64,000 nt of DNA from Nocardioides sp. S-1144 (GCF_005954645.2 NZ_CP040695.2:1054001-1118000); one strand, 5' to 3'. Counted from the first letter of the stretch, positions 1-9,379 are shown. Numbers and translations are program-made. The notes: generated from the letters alone by a model not told the origin.

Positions 1-49
1 CGGGGCGCGCGGCGGTGCCGCGCGGCATGGGTCGTGCGGGCTGCTGGGC

Positions 50-2602
50 TCACTGCACCTGGCAGGTCGGGGCCGGCGCGGTGGGGTCCGGGTTGGGGCA
101 CGGGGGCTGCTCCGGCTCCGGCTGCGGCTGGGGCTGCACCGGCTGCTCGCTGGTGAACTTGAAGGGCGCGCTGCGGGCGACGCCGCCGTCGTTGGTCGCC
201 GCGAACGTGACGACGTGCTCGACGACGCCGGAGGCCGGCTCGAGGATCACGCCGTTGTTGATCGTGATCGTCACCGTGCGCGCGTCGCACTCGACCGGGG
301 TGGCGGTGCCGGCGTACTCGACGGCGCACAGGTCGGGGAAGCGACGCCAGTCGTCGGCCGGCCTCAGCTTCAGCGTGATCCGGCCGGCCCCGTTGAGGTC
401 GGCGGTGGTCTTCTTCACGCTGGTGGGGTCGACGACCTGCTTGCCGGCGTCGGGCAGCGGGTTGGGCGGCCGGGTGGGCGCGGGCCCGCTGAAGGTGCCG
501 ATCGCGCCGGTCCCCAGGACGCTGCTCGCGGTCACGCTGGCGTTGAAGGCGCCGCCCACGGTGCACCCGGCGTCGGCGCGGCGGTCGCAGGACCACTCGA
601 AGGAGACGCTGCGGTCCTCGCCGGTGGTGCGCTCGCTCTCGGTGCGGTCGGCGGTGCGGACCGAGACGTCGTAGGCGGTGACGGGCTCGCCGTTGGCCGC
701 GGCCTCCTGCCAGGTGATGGTGACGGTGAACCGGAGCTCGTCGTCGTCGATCTCGTAGGCGGCCGTGCCGGCCACGACCGGGGCACCCGGACGGGCGGTC
801 GAGACGACCGCGTTGCTGGGCAGCGACACCGCCTCGCCGTTCTCGAGGATCGCGGTGACGGTGAAGGAGTTGGACTGACCCGGGACGACGTCGACGAACG
901 CCTGGCGGACCCAGCCCTTGTAGGAGCCGATCACCTTGCCGGTGGCCGAGCGGATCACGAAGGAGTCGGCCTTGGGGAACCCGGAGTGGCGCCAGGTGAC
1001 CTGCACCTGGCCCTCCGGCATCGCGGTCGCGACGACCGAGTAGGGGGCGTCGACCGCCTGGCCCGCGGCGGTCGCCCCGGTGGTGGGGCCGCCGGGGCCG
1101 TCGGTGCTGATGCCGGTGCAGCCACCGCCCTGGCCGCCCTGGCCGGCGCCCTGGCCACGGTCGTCGTCGCAGCGCGGACCACCGGTCTGCCCCCCGCCCG
1201 GGTTCCCCCCCGAGGTCGGCGGGCCTCCCGGCGACGGGGAGCCCGAGCCCTCGGGGGCGAGCGTCGGCGGGTTGCTCGGGGCCGGGGGCGCCGGCGGCGG
1301 GCCGGGGTCGGTCGGGGGAGGCGTCTGGTTGCCCAGGTTCTCGAGGAGCTCGTCGACGAGGTCGGGCGACGGCGGCGGCGGGGGCGCCGAGGACGAGCCG
1401 AGCCCGCCGGCCTCCACGGCGTCGTCCTCGCGCACCACGGCCGAGGTGTGGCCGTCGGCGTGCACGACCACGCCCTGGGCGGCGCCGGGGGCGTTGACGA
1501 TCAGGTTGTCGTCGTCGACGACCAGCTCGGGGTCGCGGCTGCCGGGGGTGAGGATGTCCTCGTTGGAGCGCGTGCCGTCGGGGCCGAGGCGGACGACGCG
1601 ACCCTCACCGCGGCAGGGGACGAAGACCTCGTTGCGGAAGACCTCGGGTGTGCCGGGCTCACCGCAGGCGACCGGGGTCATGTCGACCTCGATGAGGCCC
1701 TCGGGCGTGAGCAGCACGACGAAGCCGTTCTCGGTGGCGACCGGGACCAGGCCGGAGGGGGCGCTCTCGGGGGCGAAGACCTTGCCGCTCACCTTCGGGG
1801 CGTCGGCGCTGACCTCGCGGTCGGTGCCGACCTGCTCGGCGCGACCCTCGTCGGGCGAGAAGACCGTCACGCCCCGGTCGTGGGCGACGAGCACGGAGCC
1901 CGGTCCGCCACCGCCGACCTCCTGGGGATCCTCGTCGTCGAGGGTGAGCTGCTCGGAGTCCCACTGCAGCCGGTGCAGGACGCCGTTGTCCTCGATGGCC
2001 CAGATGGTGCCGTCGGCGTCGACCGCCGCGTCGGCGAGGCCGGCGGGGGCGATCCAGACGTTGCCGATCACGTCGGTGGTCTGCGGGTCCATCGCGGAGA
2101 TCGTGGACTGCTCCGAGTCGACGAGGAACATCCCGTCCTGGGTGGCGAGGGTGTCGATCGCGCCGCCCGCGCTCACCCGGCGCTGACCCGACACCAGGAT
2201 GCTGGTGAGGTCGAAGGCGAGGAGCTGGCCGGTGGTGCGGTCGGTGACGTACAGCTGGCCGTTGTGCTCCTCGAGCACGTCGACGTCGTCGCCGGGGTTG
2301 CCGACGACCTGCTTGAGCTCGAGCTTCCCGGTGGCCGGGTTCACCTGGATGATCTGGCCGTTCTGGTCGTCGCTGAGCCAGGTCAGGCCGTCGGCCACGT
2401 CGACCGCCGTGCGGCTCAGGCCGGTGCCGAAGAAGACGCCGGCGACGAGCGAGCCGGTCACCACCAGCACGGACAGCTCGGCGGCACCGCGGGATCGTCG
2501 CTTCGACGCCGCCGCCGAGCGCAACCGGGTGGGCGAGAGCCCGCCCGTCACGGCACGCAGCCGTCCCCGCCATCCGCGACCAGCCGAGCCCTGATCCGTC
2601 AC
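50..2602 (-). CDS. Membrane-anchored predicted beta-propeller/FN3 protein of the type VII locus
   Basis: The product is 850 aa. A basic cytoplasmic N-terminus (about 1-40) precedes one membrane segment (about 41-62). A long extracellular part then has repeated strand-rich blocks that look like beta-propeller blades (about 70-390; recurring patterns such as GQLYVTDRTTGQLLAFD). A Pro/Gly-rich linker with a PPPPPSP stretch (about 400-520) leads to two or three fibronectin type III-like domains (about 520-810) and a Pro/Gln-rich tail. The GTG start overlaps the stop of the upstream ATPase gene by four bases, so the two are almost surely translationally coupled. I infer a surface or channel-associated partner of the secretion ATPase. 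The domain assignment is by eye; the family is not firmly recognised. Confidence 0.75.
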   Translation of the reverse strand: MTDQGSAGRGWRGRLRAVTGGLSPTRLRSAAASKRRSRGAAELSVLVVTGSLVAGVFFGTGLSRTAVDVADGLTWLSDDQNGQIIQVNPATGKLELKQVVGNPGDDVDVLEEHNGQLYVTDRTTGQLLAFDLTSILVSGQRRVSAGGAIDTLATQDGMFLVDSEQSTISAMDPQTTDVIGNVWIAPAGLADAAVDADGTIWAIEDNGVLHRLQWDSEQLTLDDEDPQEVGGGGPGSVLVAHDRGVTVFSPDEGRAEQVGTDREVSADAPKVSGKVFAPESAPSGLVPVATENGFVVLLTPEGLIEVDMTPVACGEPGTPEVFRNEVFVPCRGEGRVVRLGPDGTRSNEDILTPGSRDPELVVDDDNLIVNAPGAAQGVVVHADGHTSAVVREDDAVEAGGLGSSSAPPPPPSPDLVDELLENLGNQTPPPTDPGPPPAPPAPSNPPTLAPEGSGSPSPGGPPTSGGNPGGGQTGGPRCDDDRGQGAGQGGQGGGCTGISTDGPGGPTTGATAAGQAVDAPYSVVATAMPEGQVQVTWRHSGFPKADSFVIRSATGKVIGSYKGWVRQAFVDVVPGQSNSFTVTAILENGEAVSLPSNAVVSTARPGAPVVAGTAAYEIDDDELRFTVTITWQEAAANGEPVTAYDVSVRTADRTESERTTGEDRSVSFEWSCDRRADAGCTVGGAFNASVTASSVLGTGAIGTFSGPAPTRPPNPLPDAGKQVVDPTSVKKTTADLNGAGRITLKLRPADDWRRFPDLCAVEYAGTATPVECDARTVTITINNGVILEPASGVVEHVVTFAATNDGGVARSAPFKFTSEQPVQPQPQPEPEQPPCPNPDPTAPAPTCQVQ

Positions 2603-5600
2603 GACATCTCCTGTCCGGCCCGGACGTCACCTGGGGTGCCGTCTCGTCGGGCGTTGATGAGCTGTGCCACCCATGCGGTGCCGTTGTCGCACCACACCCC
2701 ACGTCCGGGACCGGTGAGCGGTTCGGTGGTCTTGGTCGGGACCGACACCCCGAGCGCGTCGCCGTCGGTCCACTCCGGGCTGAGGAGGAACCCACGCCGC
2801 GTGCGGCGGGCGGTCTCGACCAGGCCCTCCGGACCGCTCCGTGCCTTCGCCTGGGCGCTGTCGGCAGTGATCACCACACCGATGCGGCGACCATGGGTGC
2901 CGAGGTCACCCAGGAGACGGTCCCGAGCGGAACGTCGTGCTTCGTCGACTCCGACGCCAGCATCCCAGAGATGCGCGTCGTCCACCATGACCAGCGCCCA
3001 TCCGGCAGGGGAACGTTCCGGTGCGGCCGCGGCGGCGGGATCGGCCAGCCAGGCCCGGACGGCGTCCGCGGTGGCCTCGTAGGAGGCCTCCCGGATCACG
3101 TGCGGCGGGGTGTCGCCCCGCGCCACGAGGTCCTGGAGACCGTCGAGGGCGCCGGTGCGACCGGTCCGGCTGCGGCCGGCGAGGAGGATCGGCCCGGCGA
3201 GCAGGTCGACCTCGAGGACGGCGACCGCGTCGGCGTCCACGGCGATCGCGACCCGCGAGCCCCGCGGCGCGGGCAGCGAGGACTGGTCGAGGCGGGCCGG
3301 CATCGGCGGCACCGCGGCTCGGGAGCGACCCTCGACGCGCGGGAGCAGGAGCCGGTTGACGGTCTCGATCCGCTCGGCCTGCAGCGGCGTGCCCGCCCCG
3401 CCCGTGGTGTGGACCTGCACGCTGCGCTTCCCGAGCAGGCCCGAGCCCGGCACGCTGTCGGAGTCGAGCACGTTGCCGGGGACGCCGAGCATCAGGTAGT
3501 CGTCGGCGGTCGTCATCCGCAGCACGACGCGGCGGCCGAACGACGACCCGAGGGCCGTGGGGACCCCGGTGCGTCCGGGCGCGGTCGCGATCACGTGGAT
3601 GCCGACGCGCCGACCGTTCTGGAGCACGGTCTGGAGCCTCTCCACATGTTTCGGCGCTACACCTCCGCTGGTCTCCAACGTGTCGACGAGGCTCGGGAGG
3701 TTGTCGATGAGCACGTAGACGCGGGGCAGCGCGGCTCCCTGGCGGGCCAGGTCGTCGAGGTCGGCGCACCCGCGCGCGGCCAGGGCCTGGGCCCGCTCGT
3801 CCATGGTCCGGCGCAGCAGGCGGATCAGCCGCATCACCCGCCCGAGCTGGGCCTCGCCGACGATCGCCTCGACCGTGGGGACGCCGCTGATGGCCGCGAG
3901 ACCACCGCCGGCGAAGTCGATGCCGTAGACGTAGGGGGCGACGCCGTAGCGGCCGAAGGTGTCGGCCAGCGACGCGCTCAGCGCCGCGGAGCGCAGCAGC
4001 TCGGTCTTGCCCGAGCCGGACGCGCCGTGGACCAGGAGGTGCCCGACGGCGGCGAAGTCGATGGTGAGCTCGGGCTGGCGCTGCGCCTCCGGCTCGTCGA
4101 TCCGGCCCAGGGTGACCTGGCCGCTGGTGCGGCCCTCGGCGCCGGCGACCAGGGCGTCGGAGTCCAGGAGCAGCTCGGCGGGCAGCGCCGGGAGCCACGG
4201 GCGCTTGGGCGGGTTCGCCCCGGAGACCAGGAACGCCTCGTTGATCGTGTGGACGCACCGCTCGAGGTCGGTGCGCGGGTTGAGCCGCTGGTCGGGGCCG
4301 CCGCCACCGGACGCCGACGACGTGACCGCGCTGAACGGGTTGACGAGCACCGGGACCTCGGAGCCGGCCATCGGCTCGCGGGCGCCGGTCCACGCCGACT
4401 GCACGAGCTCGGCCGTGCCGTGCCCGGTGCGCCGGATCCACGCCCGGCCCGGCGTGCGCCGGGAGATGCGGGCGGCCTCGGGGGAGTCGATGACGTCGCG
4501 CGAGTCGTCGGGGGAGGAGACGCGCAGCGAGATCCGCAGGTCGGCGTTGGCCTTGATGTTGCCGGTCACGACGCCCGCGGGTCGCTGGGTGGCCAGGAGC
4601 ACGTGCATGCCGAGCGAGCGGCCCCGCTGGGCGATGTTGACCATGCCGTCGACGAACTCCGGCACCTCCGAGGTCAGGGCGGCGAACTCGTCGACGCAGA
4701 TGAGCAGGCTCGGTGGGGCGACGTCGGGGCGCTCGCGCTCGAGCTGGACCAGGTCCTTGACGCCGTACTCGCCGAGCAGGTGCTCGCGGTAGTTGATCTC
4801 GGCGCCGATGGAGGTGAGGGCGCGCTGCACCAGGGCGGGGGTGAGGTCGGTGATGTAGCCGACCGTGTGGGGCAGGTCGGCGCACTCGCGGAACGCCGCG
4901 CCGCCCTTGTAGTCGACGAGCAGGAAGTTCATCCGGCTCGCCGGGTTGTTCAGCGCCAGGGAGCACAGCAGCGACTGCAGCAGCTCGCTCTTGCCCGAGC
5001 CGGTGGTGCCGGCGACCAGGCCGTGCGGGCCGTCCTCGCGCAGGTCGATGGTGGTGACGCCGTCGATGCCGGAGCCGATCTGGGCCCGCAGCCCGTTGGA
5101 CTGGCCCCAGCGCCGGGTGACGGCGCCGACGTCGTCGAGGTCCTCGAAGTCGCTGGCCACCTCGGGCAGCCGCACGACCGACGGGATGGCGGTGCTCGGC
5201 GGCAGCACGGCCGCCTCGTCGACGTACCCGGTCATCAGCCGGGCCGCGCGCCAGGCCTGGTCGAGCGTCACGTGGTCGGGGTGCTCCACGCGGGTGATCC
5301 CCCTGCGGTCGGCCTTGCCGACGCGACCGGACTCGAGGTCGATCAGCAGCGACGTCGCCGCGGGCACCGCACTGGCGTCGCGGCCCAGCCAGACCAGGCG
5401 CAGGCCGCGCTCGCCGGCAACGGCGGCGACCGCCTCGACGGTGCGGCGCGCGATCCCGGCCTCCTCGTCGACGAAGCAGATGGTGTGGCCGCGGCCGGTG
5501 TCCTCGCTGACCAGGACGTCGAGCAGGGCGGTCGCGGCGCGCGCCCCGACCGCCACCGGCGGCTCCCCGCCGAGCCGGGCCGTCGCGTGCGGCAGCCAGC

Positions 5601-6927
5601 GCAGCCAGGCCTCGTGGCCGGCGCGGCCGCGCCCGAAGCAGCCGGCGACCGACAGGTCGGTGGGGGAGTGGTCGAAGGCCAGGCGCAGCATCAGGGACCG
5701 GACCAGGCCGTCGACCTGGTGCGGGTCGCCGGTGATCGCCACCAGCGGGTGCTCGGTGAGGTCGGCCAGCACCGGCATGTCGGTCATCTCGTCGCGCTGG
5801 GTGAACTCCTGCGACACCTCGCGCCGGGTCGCCCGGTCGCCGCCGTCGGTGATGGCGCCGCGCAGCATGGCCGGGACGGTGCCGATGCCGAGCCGGGTGA
5901 CGAGGAAGGCCTGCCGGGTCTCGGAGCGCGCCCAGAGGTAGGGGTCGCGGTTGGCGGCGCGGGTCCGCAGGGTCTCGGCGTCGGGGTAGTCGTCGTGCAT
6001 CTGCCGGCGCTGGCGCACGGCGTGCTCGTCGATCGTGGTGAGGAAGTCGTCGACGTCCTGGCGCCAGTCGGCGAGGTCCTCCTGGAACTGCTTCTCGGCC
6101 GCCCGCTTCTGCTGGCGCCACCCCAGGAACCCCAGGAGCGGCCAGGCCAGCATGTAGATGATCGCGTAGGAGCTGCGGGCCCGCATGAACAGCGCGACGC
6201 CCATCACCATCGGCAGCATCAGCATCGCCCACGGCATCGGGGTCGGCCGGTTCCTGGTCGGCGGCGAGGGGATCTCGAGCACCGACTCGGTGAGCGGGTC
6301 GCCGAACCGGGGCGGGCGGAAGACCGCGACGGCGGGCGCCTCGGTGGGCACCTCGCCGGGGTCGATGACCAGGGTGCTGCGACCCAGCCGGATCGGGGTG
6401 CCCCAGTCGATCTCGCGTCCGGAGACCACCCGCTCGCCGCCGACGATGGTGCCGTTGGCCGACCCCTCGTCGTACACGGTGGGGCGGGTGCCCAGGACGA
6501 TCCGGGCGTGCCGCTGGGAGACCAGCGGGTCGGTGAGCCGCATGGTGCAGGACGGACCGCGTCCGAGGGTGAGCGAGCTGCCCCGCACGTGCAGGCGCTG
6601 GCCGCGGTCGGGGCCGTCGGTCACCCGCAGCACCGCGCGCGGACGGGCCGAGGACGACACCCGGCTCAGCCACGACGCCGGCGCGGTGACGACGTCCAGC
6701 AGGTCGCCGGTGTTCAGCCCGCACTCCGAGACCAGCCGGTCGGCCGGCCACGGGTGGGTGCCGTCGACCGGCACCAGCAGCAGGTGGGCCTGGTCGGGCG
6801 CGACGTGGCGCCCGATCGCACGGGCCAGGTCGGCGACCGTCGCCTCGTTGCGGGCCAGCACGGCCACGTCGACCGACGGCAGCCCGGTCTCGGCCGGGGT
6901 CCGCAGGGACAACATCCAGGTCTGCAC
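2599..6927 (-). CDS. FHA and FtsK/SpoIIIE-domain type VII secretion ATPase (EssC/EccC-like)
   Basis: The product is 1442 aa. Domains in order: an N-terminal ubiquitin-like/FHA region (FHA about 115-190, with GR at 122-124 and SQRHA near 137-141), two membrane segments (about 232-270), then three FtsK-type ATPase modules. Module 1 has Walker A GTTGSGKS at 640-647 and Walker B ICVDEF near 743-748. Module 2 has GASGSGKT at 968-975 but VLIDN at its Walker B. Module 3 is degenerate, GRSRTGRT at 1251-1258, with Arg replacing the Walker Lys. In this family the hexameric motor pushes WXG100 substrates through the membrane. One polypeptide with FHA plus three ATPases resembles Firmicutes EssC more than split mycobacterial EccCa/EccCb. 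GTG start. It lies downstream of the WXG100 genes and is coupled to the FN3 gene. Confidence 0.9.
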   Translation of the reverse strand: MQTWMLSLRTPAETGLPSVDVAVLARNEATVADLARAIGRHVAPDQAHLLLVPVDGTHPWPADRLVSECGLNTGDLLDVVTAPASWLSRVSSSARPRAVLRVTDGPDRGQRLHVRGSSLTLGRGPSCTMRLTDPLVSQRHARIVLGTRPTVYDEGSANGTIVGGERVVSGREIDWGTPIRLGRSTLVIDPGEVPTEAPAVAVFRPPRFGDPLTESVLEIPSPPTRNRPTPMPWAMLMLPMVMGVALFMRARSSYAIIYMLAWPLLGFLGWRQQKRAAEKQFQEDLADWRQDVDDFLTTIDEHAVRQRRQMHDDYPDAETLRTRAANRDPYLWARSETRQAFLVTRLGIGTVPAMLRGAITDGGDRATRREVSQEFTQRDEMTDMPVLADLTEHPLVAITGDPHQVDGLVRSLMLRLAFDHSPTDLSVAGCFGRGRAGHEAWLRWLPHATARLGGEPPVAVGARAATALLDVLVSEDTGRGHTICFVDEEAGIARRTVEAVAAVAGERGLRLVWLGRDASAVPAATSLLIDLESGRVGKADRRGITRVEHPDHVTLDQAWRAARLMTGYVDEAAVLPPSTAIPSVVRLPEVASDFEDLDDVGAVTRRWGQSNGLRAQIGSGIDGVTTIDLREDGPHGLVAGTTGSGKSELLQSLLCSLALNNPASRMNFLLVDYKGGAAFRECADLPHTVGYITDLTPALVQRALTSIGAEINYREHLLGEYGVKDLVQLERERPDVAPPSLLICVDEFAALTSEVPEFVDGMVNIAQRGRSLGMHVLLATQRPAGVVTGNIKANADLRISLRVSSPDDSRDVIDSPEAARISRRTPGRAWIRRTGHGTAELVQSAWTGAREPMAGSEVPVLVNPFSAVTSSASGGGGPDQRLNPRTDLERCVHTINEAFLVSGANPPKRPWLPALPAELLLDSDALVAGAEGRTSGQVTLGRIDEPEAQRQPELTIDFAAVGHLLVHGASGSGKTELLRSAALSASLADTFGRYGVAPYVYGIDFAGGGLAAISGVPTVEAIVGEAQLGRVMRLIRLLRRTMDERAQALAARGCADLDDLARQGAALPRVYVLIDNLPSLVDTLETSGGVAPKHVERLQTVLQNGRRVGIHVIATAPGRTGVPTALGSSFGRRVVLRMTTADDYLMLGVPGNVLDSDSVPGSGLLGKRSVQVHTTGGAGTPLQAERIETVNRLLLPRVEGRSRAAVPPMPARLDQSSLPAPRGSRVAIAVDADAVAVLEVDLLAGPILLAGRSRTGRTGALDGLQDLVARGDTPPHVIREASYEATADAVRAWLADPAAAAAPERSPAGWALVMVDDAHLWDAGVGVDEARRSARDRLLGDLGTHGRRIGVVITADSAQAKARSGPEGLVETARRTRRGFLLSPEWTDGDALGVSVPTKTTEPLTGPGRGVWCDNGTAWVAQLINARRDGTPGDVRAGQEMS

Positions 6928-6972
6928 GGGGTGCCTCGTCTCAGGACGTGCGGGGGAGAGGGGGTGGGACGG

Positions 6973-7008
6973 CGACGGCCGCCGGGGCGGGAGCCCCGGC
7001 GGCCGTCG
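6973..7008 (-). terminator. Perfect 16-bp-stem hairpin after WXG100 gene 1
   Basis: Two 16-base arms (left arm CGACGGCCGCCGGGGC) pair perfectly around a 4-base loop GGGA. The hairpin starts 35 bases downstream of the WXG100 stop and sits before the ATPase gene. There is no T-tract. It may be a terminator, or a processing or attenuation structure that makes WXG100 mRNA more abundant than the ATPase mRNA; that role is inferred. Confidence 0.6.
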
Positions 7009-7042
7009 AGGAGCCGCAGGCGTGGAACGCCCGCAGATCGGC

Positions 7043-7306
7043 TCAGTTGGAGACCTGCTCCTGCTCCTGGGCCTGCGTGTTGATCAGCGTCGAGAACTCC
7101 TGGAGGGACTGGGTGACCCGCTGGAGCATGGTCACGTAGTCGCCCTTCCAGGTCTCGCGCGTGCGGTCGGCGTCGGGGCCGATCCAGTCGAAGCCGTCGA
7201 TGACCTGCGTCATCCGACCGGTGAGCGTCTCGAGCTCCTGCGAGCCCTGGTTGATCTGCTGGGAAGCCTGGCGGCCGGCCTCGACATCCATACCCTTCAT
7301 GGCCAT
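7043..7306 (-). CDS. WXG100 family (ESAT-6-like) small secreted protein
   Basis: The product is 87 aa, entirely predicted helical, with a central WIG turn (FDWIGPDAD) between two helices of about 35 residues. This is the layout and length of WXG100 proteins, which fold as helical hairpins and are exported as dimers by type VII ATPases. The C-terminus is Gln/Glu-rich (QAQEQEQVSN) and lacks the mycobacterial YxxxD/E export signal. AAGGAG lies 8 bases before the ATG. It sits 46 bases downstream of the transglycosylase gene and is followed by a strong hairpin. Export by the neighbouring ATPase is inferred from context. Confidence 0.88.
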   Translation of the reverse strand: MAMKGMDVEAGRQASQQINQGSQELETLTGRMTQVIDGFDWIGPDADRTRETWKGDYVTMLQRVTQSLQEFSTLINTQAQEQEQVSN

Positions 7307-7352
7307 GGAACTGCTCCTTCTCTGTGGTGGTTGCTGCTGCTAGCGGATGTGA

Positions 7353-9170
7353 TCAACTGCCGCCGGCGCCCATGCGGGCCCGGACGTGTGCGGTGGCCTC
7401 TGCGGCCGTGATGACGCCGTTGCGGTTGGCGTCGAGCTCGCGGTTGGGGCCGTAGCTCCGGTCGCCCTGGGTGAACAGGGCCTCGTCACCGGAGTGCGGG
7501 CTGCCCGCGAGGATCGAGGTGTAGACGCTCTCCAGGTCGCCGAGGCGACCGCGGTGCGGCTCGAAGTACCGCTCGACGTAGTCGAGCTGGTCGATCGGCG
7601 ACATCTGCGCCAGGTCGGCGGTCGTGGTCCCCATGCCCCGGGCGGTGTCGCTCATGAACTGGATGAGGCCGGTGGCGCTGCTGCGCGGGTTGCGCGTGTC
7701 GCTGGCGAACTCGCCGCCGGTCTCGAAGCTCATCGCGGCCATGAGGTGCTCGGGCTGGGCGCCGATGCGCTGGGAGATGCCCTCGACCTTGCGGAGGAAC
7801 TCCGGCGTCACGTTCGGGTTGCCGTTGACCCCGCTGATCTGGTTGTAGTCGTAGCCGCTCGGCGAGGTGTAGCCCGAACCGTGCTGGACCGCGAGCGGGT
7901 TGTCGGCGCGGTAGGCCTCGTAGGCGGCCTGCGTGTTGCCGCCCCACACCCCGTCGGCGCCCTTGGTGTCGTAGCCGGCGGCGGTGAGCTTGTCCTGCAG
8001 CAGCTTGACGTCCTCGCCGCGCGAGCCGCGGCCGTTGGTGCTGGCCAGCTTGTCGATGGCCGGGTCGTGGGAGGAACCGCCGCCGGCCCGGCTCGCGAGG
8101 GCCGCGCCGCCGAGCCCGAGGGCCGCGGCGCCACCGGCGATCCCGGCCGCCGCGCCGTAGGACGCCCCGCCGTCGGCCGCCTCGCCGGTCGGCGTGGCCG
8201 AGCCCATGCTCGAGGCGCCCAGCGACTCCGCACCGGGCGCGGCGCCGCCGAGGCCGCCGTCGGCCACGGGGCCGCTGTGGCCGCTCGGGCTGCCACCGAT
8301 GCTGCTGCCGCCCAGCTGCGACTCGCCGCCGCCCGCGGGGCTCCCGCCGCCGACCGGACCGCCGCCGCCCCCGCCGGAGGAGCCGCCGGACGAGCCGCCG
8401 GCGTCGGCACCGAGGCCGCCGCCGCCGAGGCCGCCCCCGCCGATGCCGCCCGCGGAGCCGAGGCCGTGGTCACCGCCGGCCGGACCACCGGCCGGACCGG
8501 CGCCCGCCGGGGAGAGGTCGCTGCCCCGCAGCTCGGGGCCGACCGTCGCCGACCCGATCTGGGTGGGCGCACCCGCGCCGGCACCGGCGCCGGCCTCGGG
8601 GGCCTTCACGCCGTCGCCGTCGAGGTCGATGCCGGTGTCGATCATCAGGTGACCGTTCTCGCCGATCGACAGGCTGGGACCGGACGTCGTCGCGCTGCCG
8701 CCGAGCGGGGTGCCCACCGACGGGGAGCCCGACGAGGGCGAGGTGCCCGCCGGCGAGGAGCCCGAGCCGGCGTCGGTGCCCGAGGCGATCGGGGCGTTGG
8801 CGCCGCCGGCGAGCGGCTCGCCCTGGTAGGGCTGGATCGGCTCGGGCAGGGCCGGGGACTGGTAGGAGGGGAGCGAGCCGTAGTCGACGGTGCCGCCGTT
8901 GGACGCCTCGTCCTGCGCGTCGGCCTGGGCGCCGAGGACCTTGGCGAACATGCCGAGGGCCATCGAGATCTTCTCCAGCCACGGCACGACCGTGGTCTCG
9001 AGGTAGGTGGCGTAGGCGAGGCTGGCGCCGCCGCTGAAGAACGAGGCCGCCTTCAGGATCGCGATCAGCGCCTTGAGGAACATGATGACCTGGTCGGTGG
9101 TCTCCTTGCCCTCCTGGAACTCCTGACCGACCTCCCGCAGCTCTTCGGTGTCTGCTCCGAGAAACGCCAT
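7353..9170 (-). CDS. WXG-like/peptidoglycan-binding/lytic transglycosylase protein with EF-hand-like tail
   Basis: The product is 605 aa from the ATG at 9170 (MAFLGADTEE), chosen because the open frame upstream has no recognisable protein character. Residues 1-90 form a helical WXG100-like head without a clear WXG. Residues 100-370 are a long Gly/Ser/Ala/Pro linker containing a DLDGDGV calcium-loop-like motif near 182-188. A peptidoglycan_binding_1-type domain follows (about 375-425), then an SLT transglycosylase fold (about 465-560) with a candidate catalytic Glu483 in SFETGG. A second EF-hand-like loop, DANRNGVITAAE, lies at 580-591. There is no Sec signal peptide, which suits type VII export. 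A candidate -10 TAGTTT (minus strand, 9229-9224) lies about 50 bases upstream. It could be a cell-wall remodeller for the secretion machine or a secreted effector. Confidence 0.85.
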   Translation of the reverse strand: MAFLGADTEELREVGQEFQEGKETTDQVIMFLKALIAILKAASFFSGGASLAYATYLETTVVPWLEKISMALGMFAKVLGAQADAQDEASNGGTVDYGSLPSYQSPALPEPIQPYQGEPLAGGANAPIASGTDAGSGSSPAGTSPSSGSPSVGTPLGGSATTSGPSLSIGENGHLMIDTGIDLDGDGVKAPEAGAGAGAGAPTQIGSATVGPELRGSDLSPAGAGPAGGPAGGDHGLGSAGGIGGGGLGGGGLGADAGGSSGGSSGGGGGGPVGGGSPAGGGESQLGGSSIGGSPSGHSGPVADGGLGGAAPGAESLGASSMGSATPTGEAADGGASYGAAAGIAGGAAALGLGGAALASRAGGGSSHDPAIDKLASTNGRGSRGEDVKLLQDKLTAAGYDTKGADGVWGGNTQAAYEAYRADNPLAVQHGSGYTSPSGYDYNQISGVNGNPNVTPEFLRKVEGISQRIGAQPEHLMAAMSFETGGEFASDTRNPRSSATGLIQFMSDTARGMGTTTADLAQMSPIDQLDYVERYFEPHRGRLGDLESVYTSILAGSPHSGDEALFTQGDRSYGPNRELDANRNGVITAAEATAHVRARMGAGGS

Positions 9171-9346
9171 GGTCCTGCTCCTGTCCGAGATCCGAGTGCC
9201 TGCCGTCTGGCCCGCTGTCGAGGAAACTAGGTGCGCCGCGCGGCAGCGGTACAGGGGCCGCCGGGTGGAAACTTCCGCCCCGTCGGGCGCTCCGGCCGCA
9301 CGTCCTGCGGCCCGGACGGCCGGACGGCGGGCGACCTCCGGACGCG

Positions 9347-9379
9347 CCACGAGCCACCGGGGTCACCGGTGGCTCGTGG
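9347..9379 (-). terminator. Perfect 14-bp-stem hairpin after WXG100 gene 2
   Basis: Arms CCACGAGCCACCGG and CCGGTGGCTCGTGG pair perfectly around the 5-base loop GGTCA. The hairpin begins 11 bases past the WXG100 stop on the minus strand. There is no T-run. It mirrors the hairpin at 6973-7008 after the other WXG100 gene. Confidence 0.6.

Noticed and set aside
215..3082. A 955-codon plus-strand open frame over the FN3 gene
   Set aside because: Composition is Gly/Arg/Asp/Val shadow typical of antisense to high-GC coding sequence; the minus-strand gene has clear domains.
2893..7083. A 1396-codon plus-strand open frame
   Set aside because: Antisense to the secretion ATPase, whose Walker and FHA motifs are unambiguous; no domain in the antisense product.
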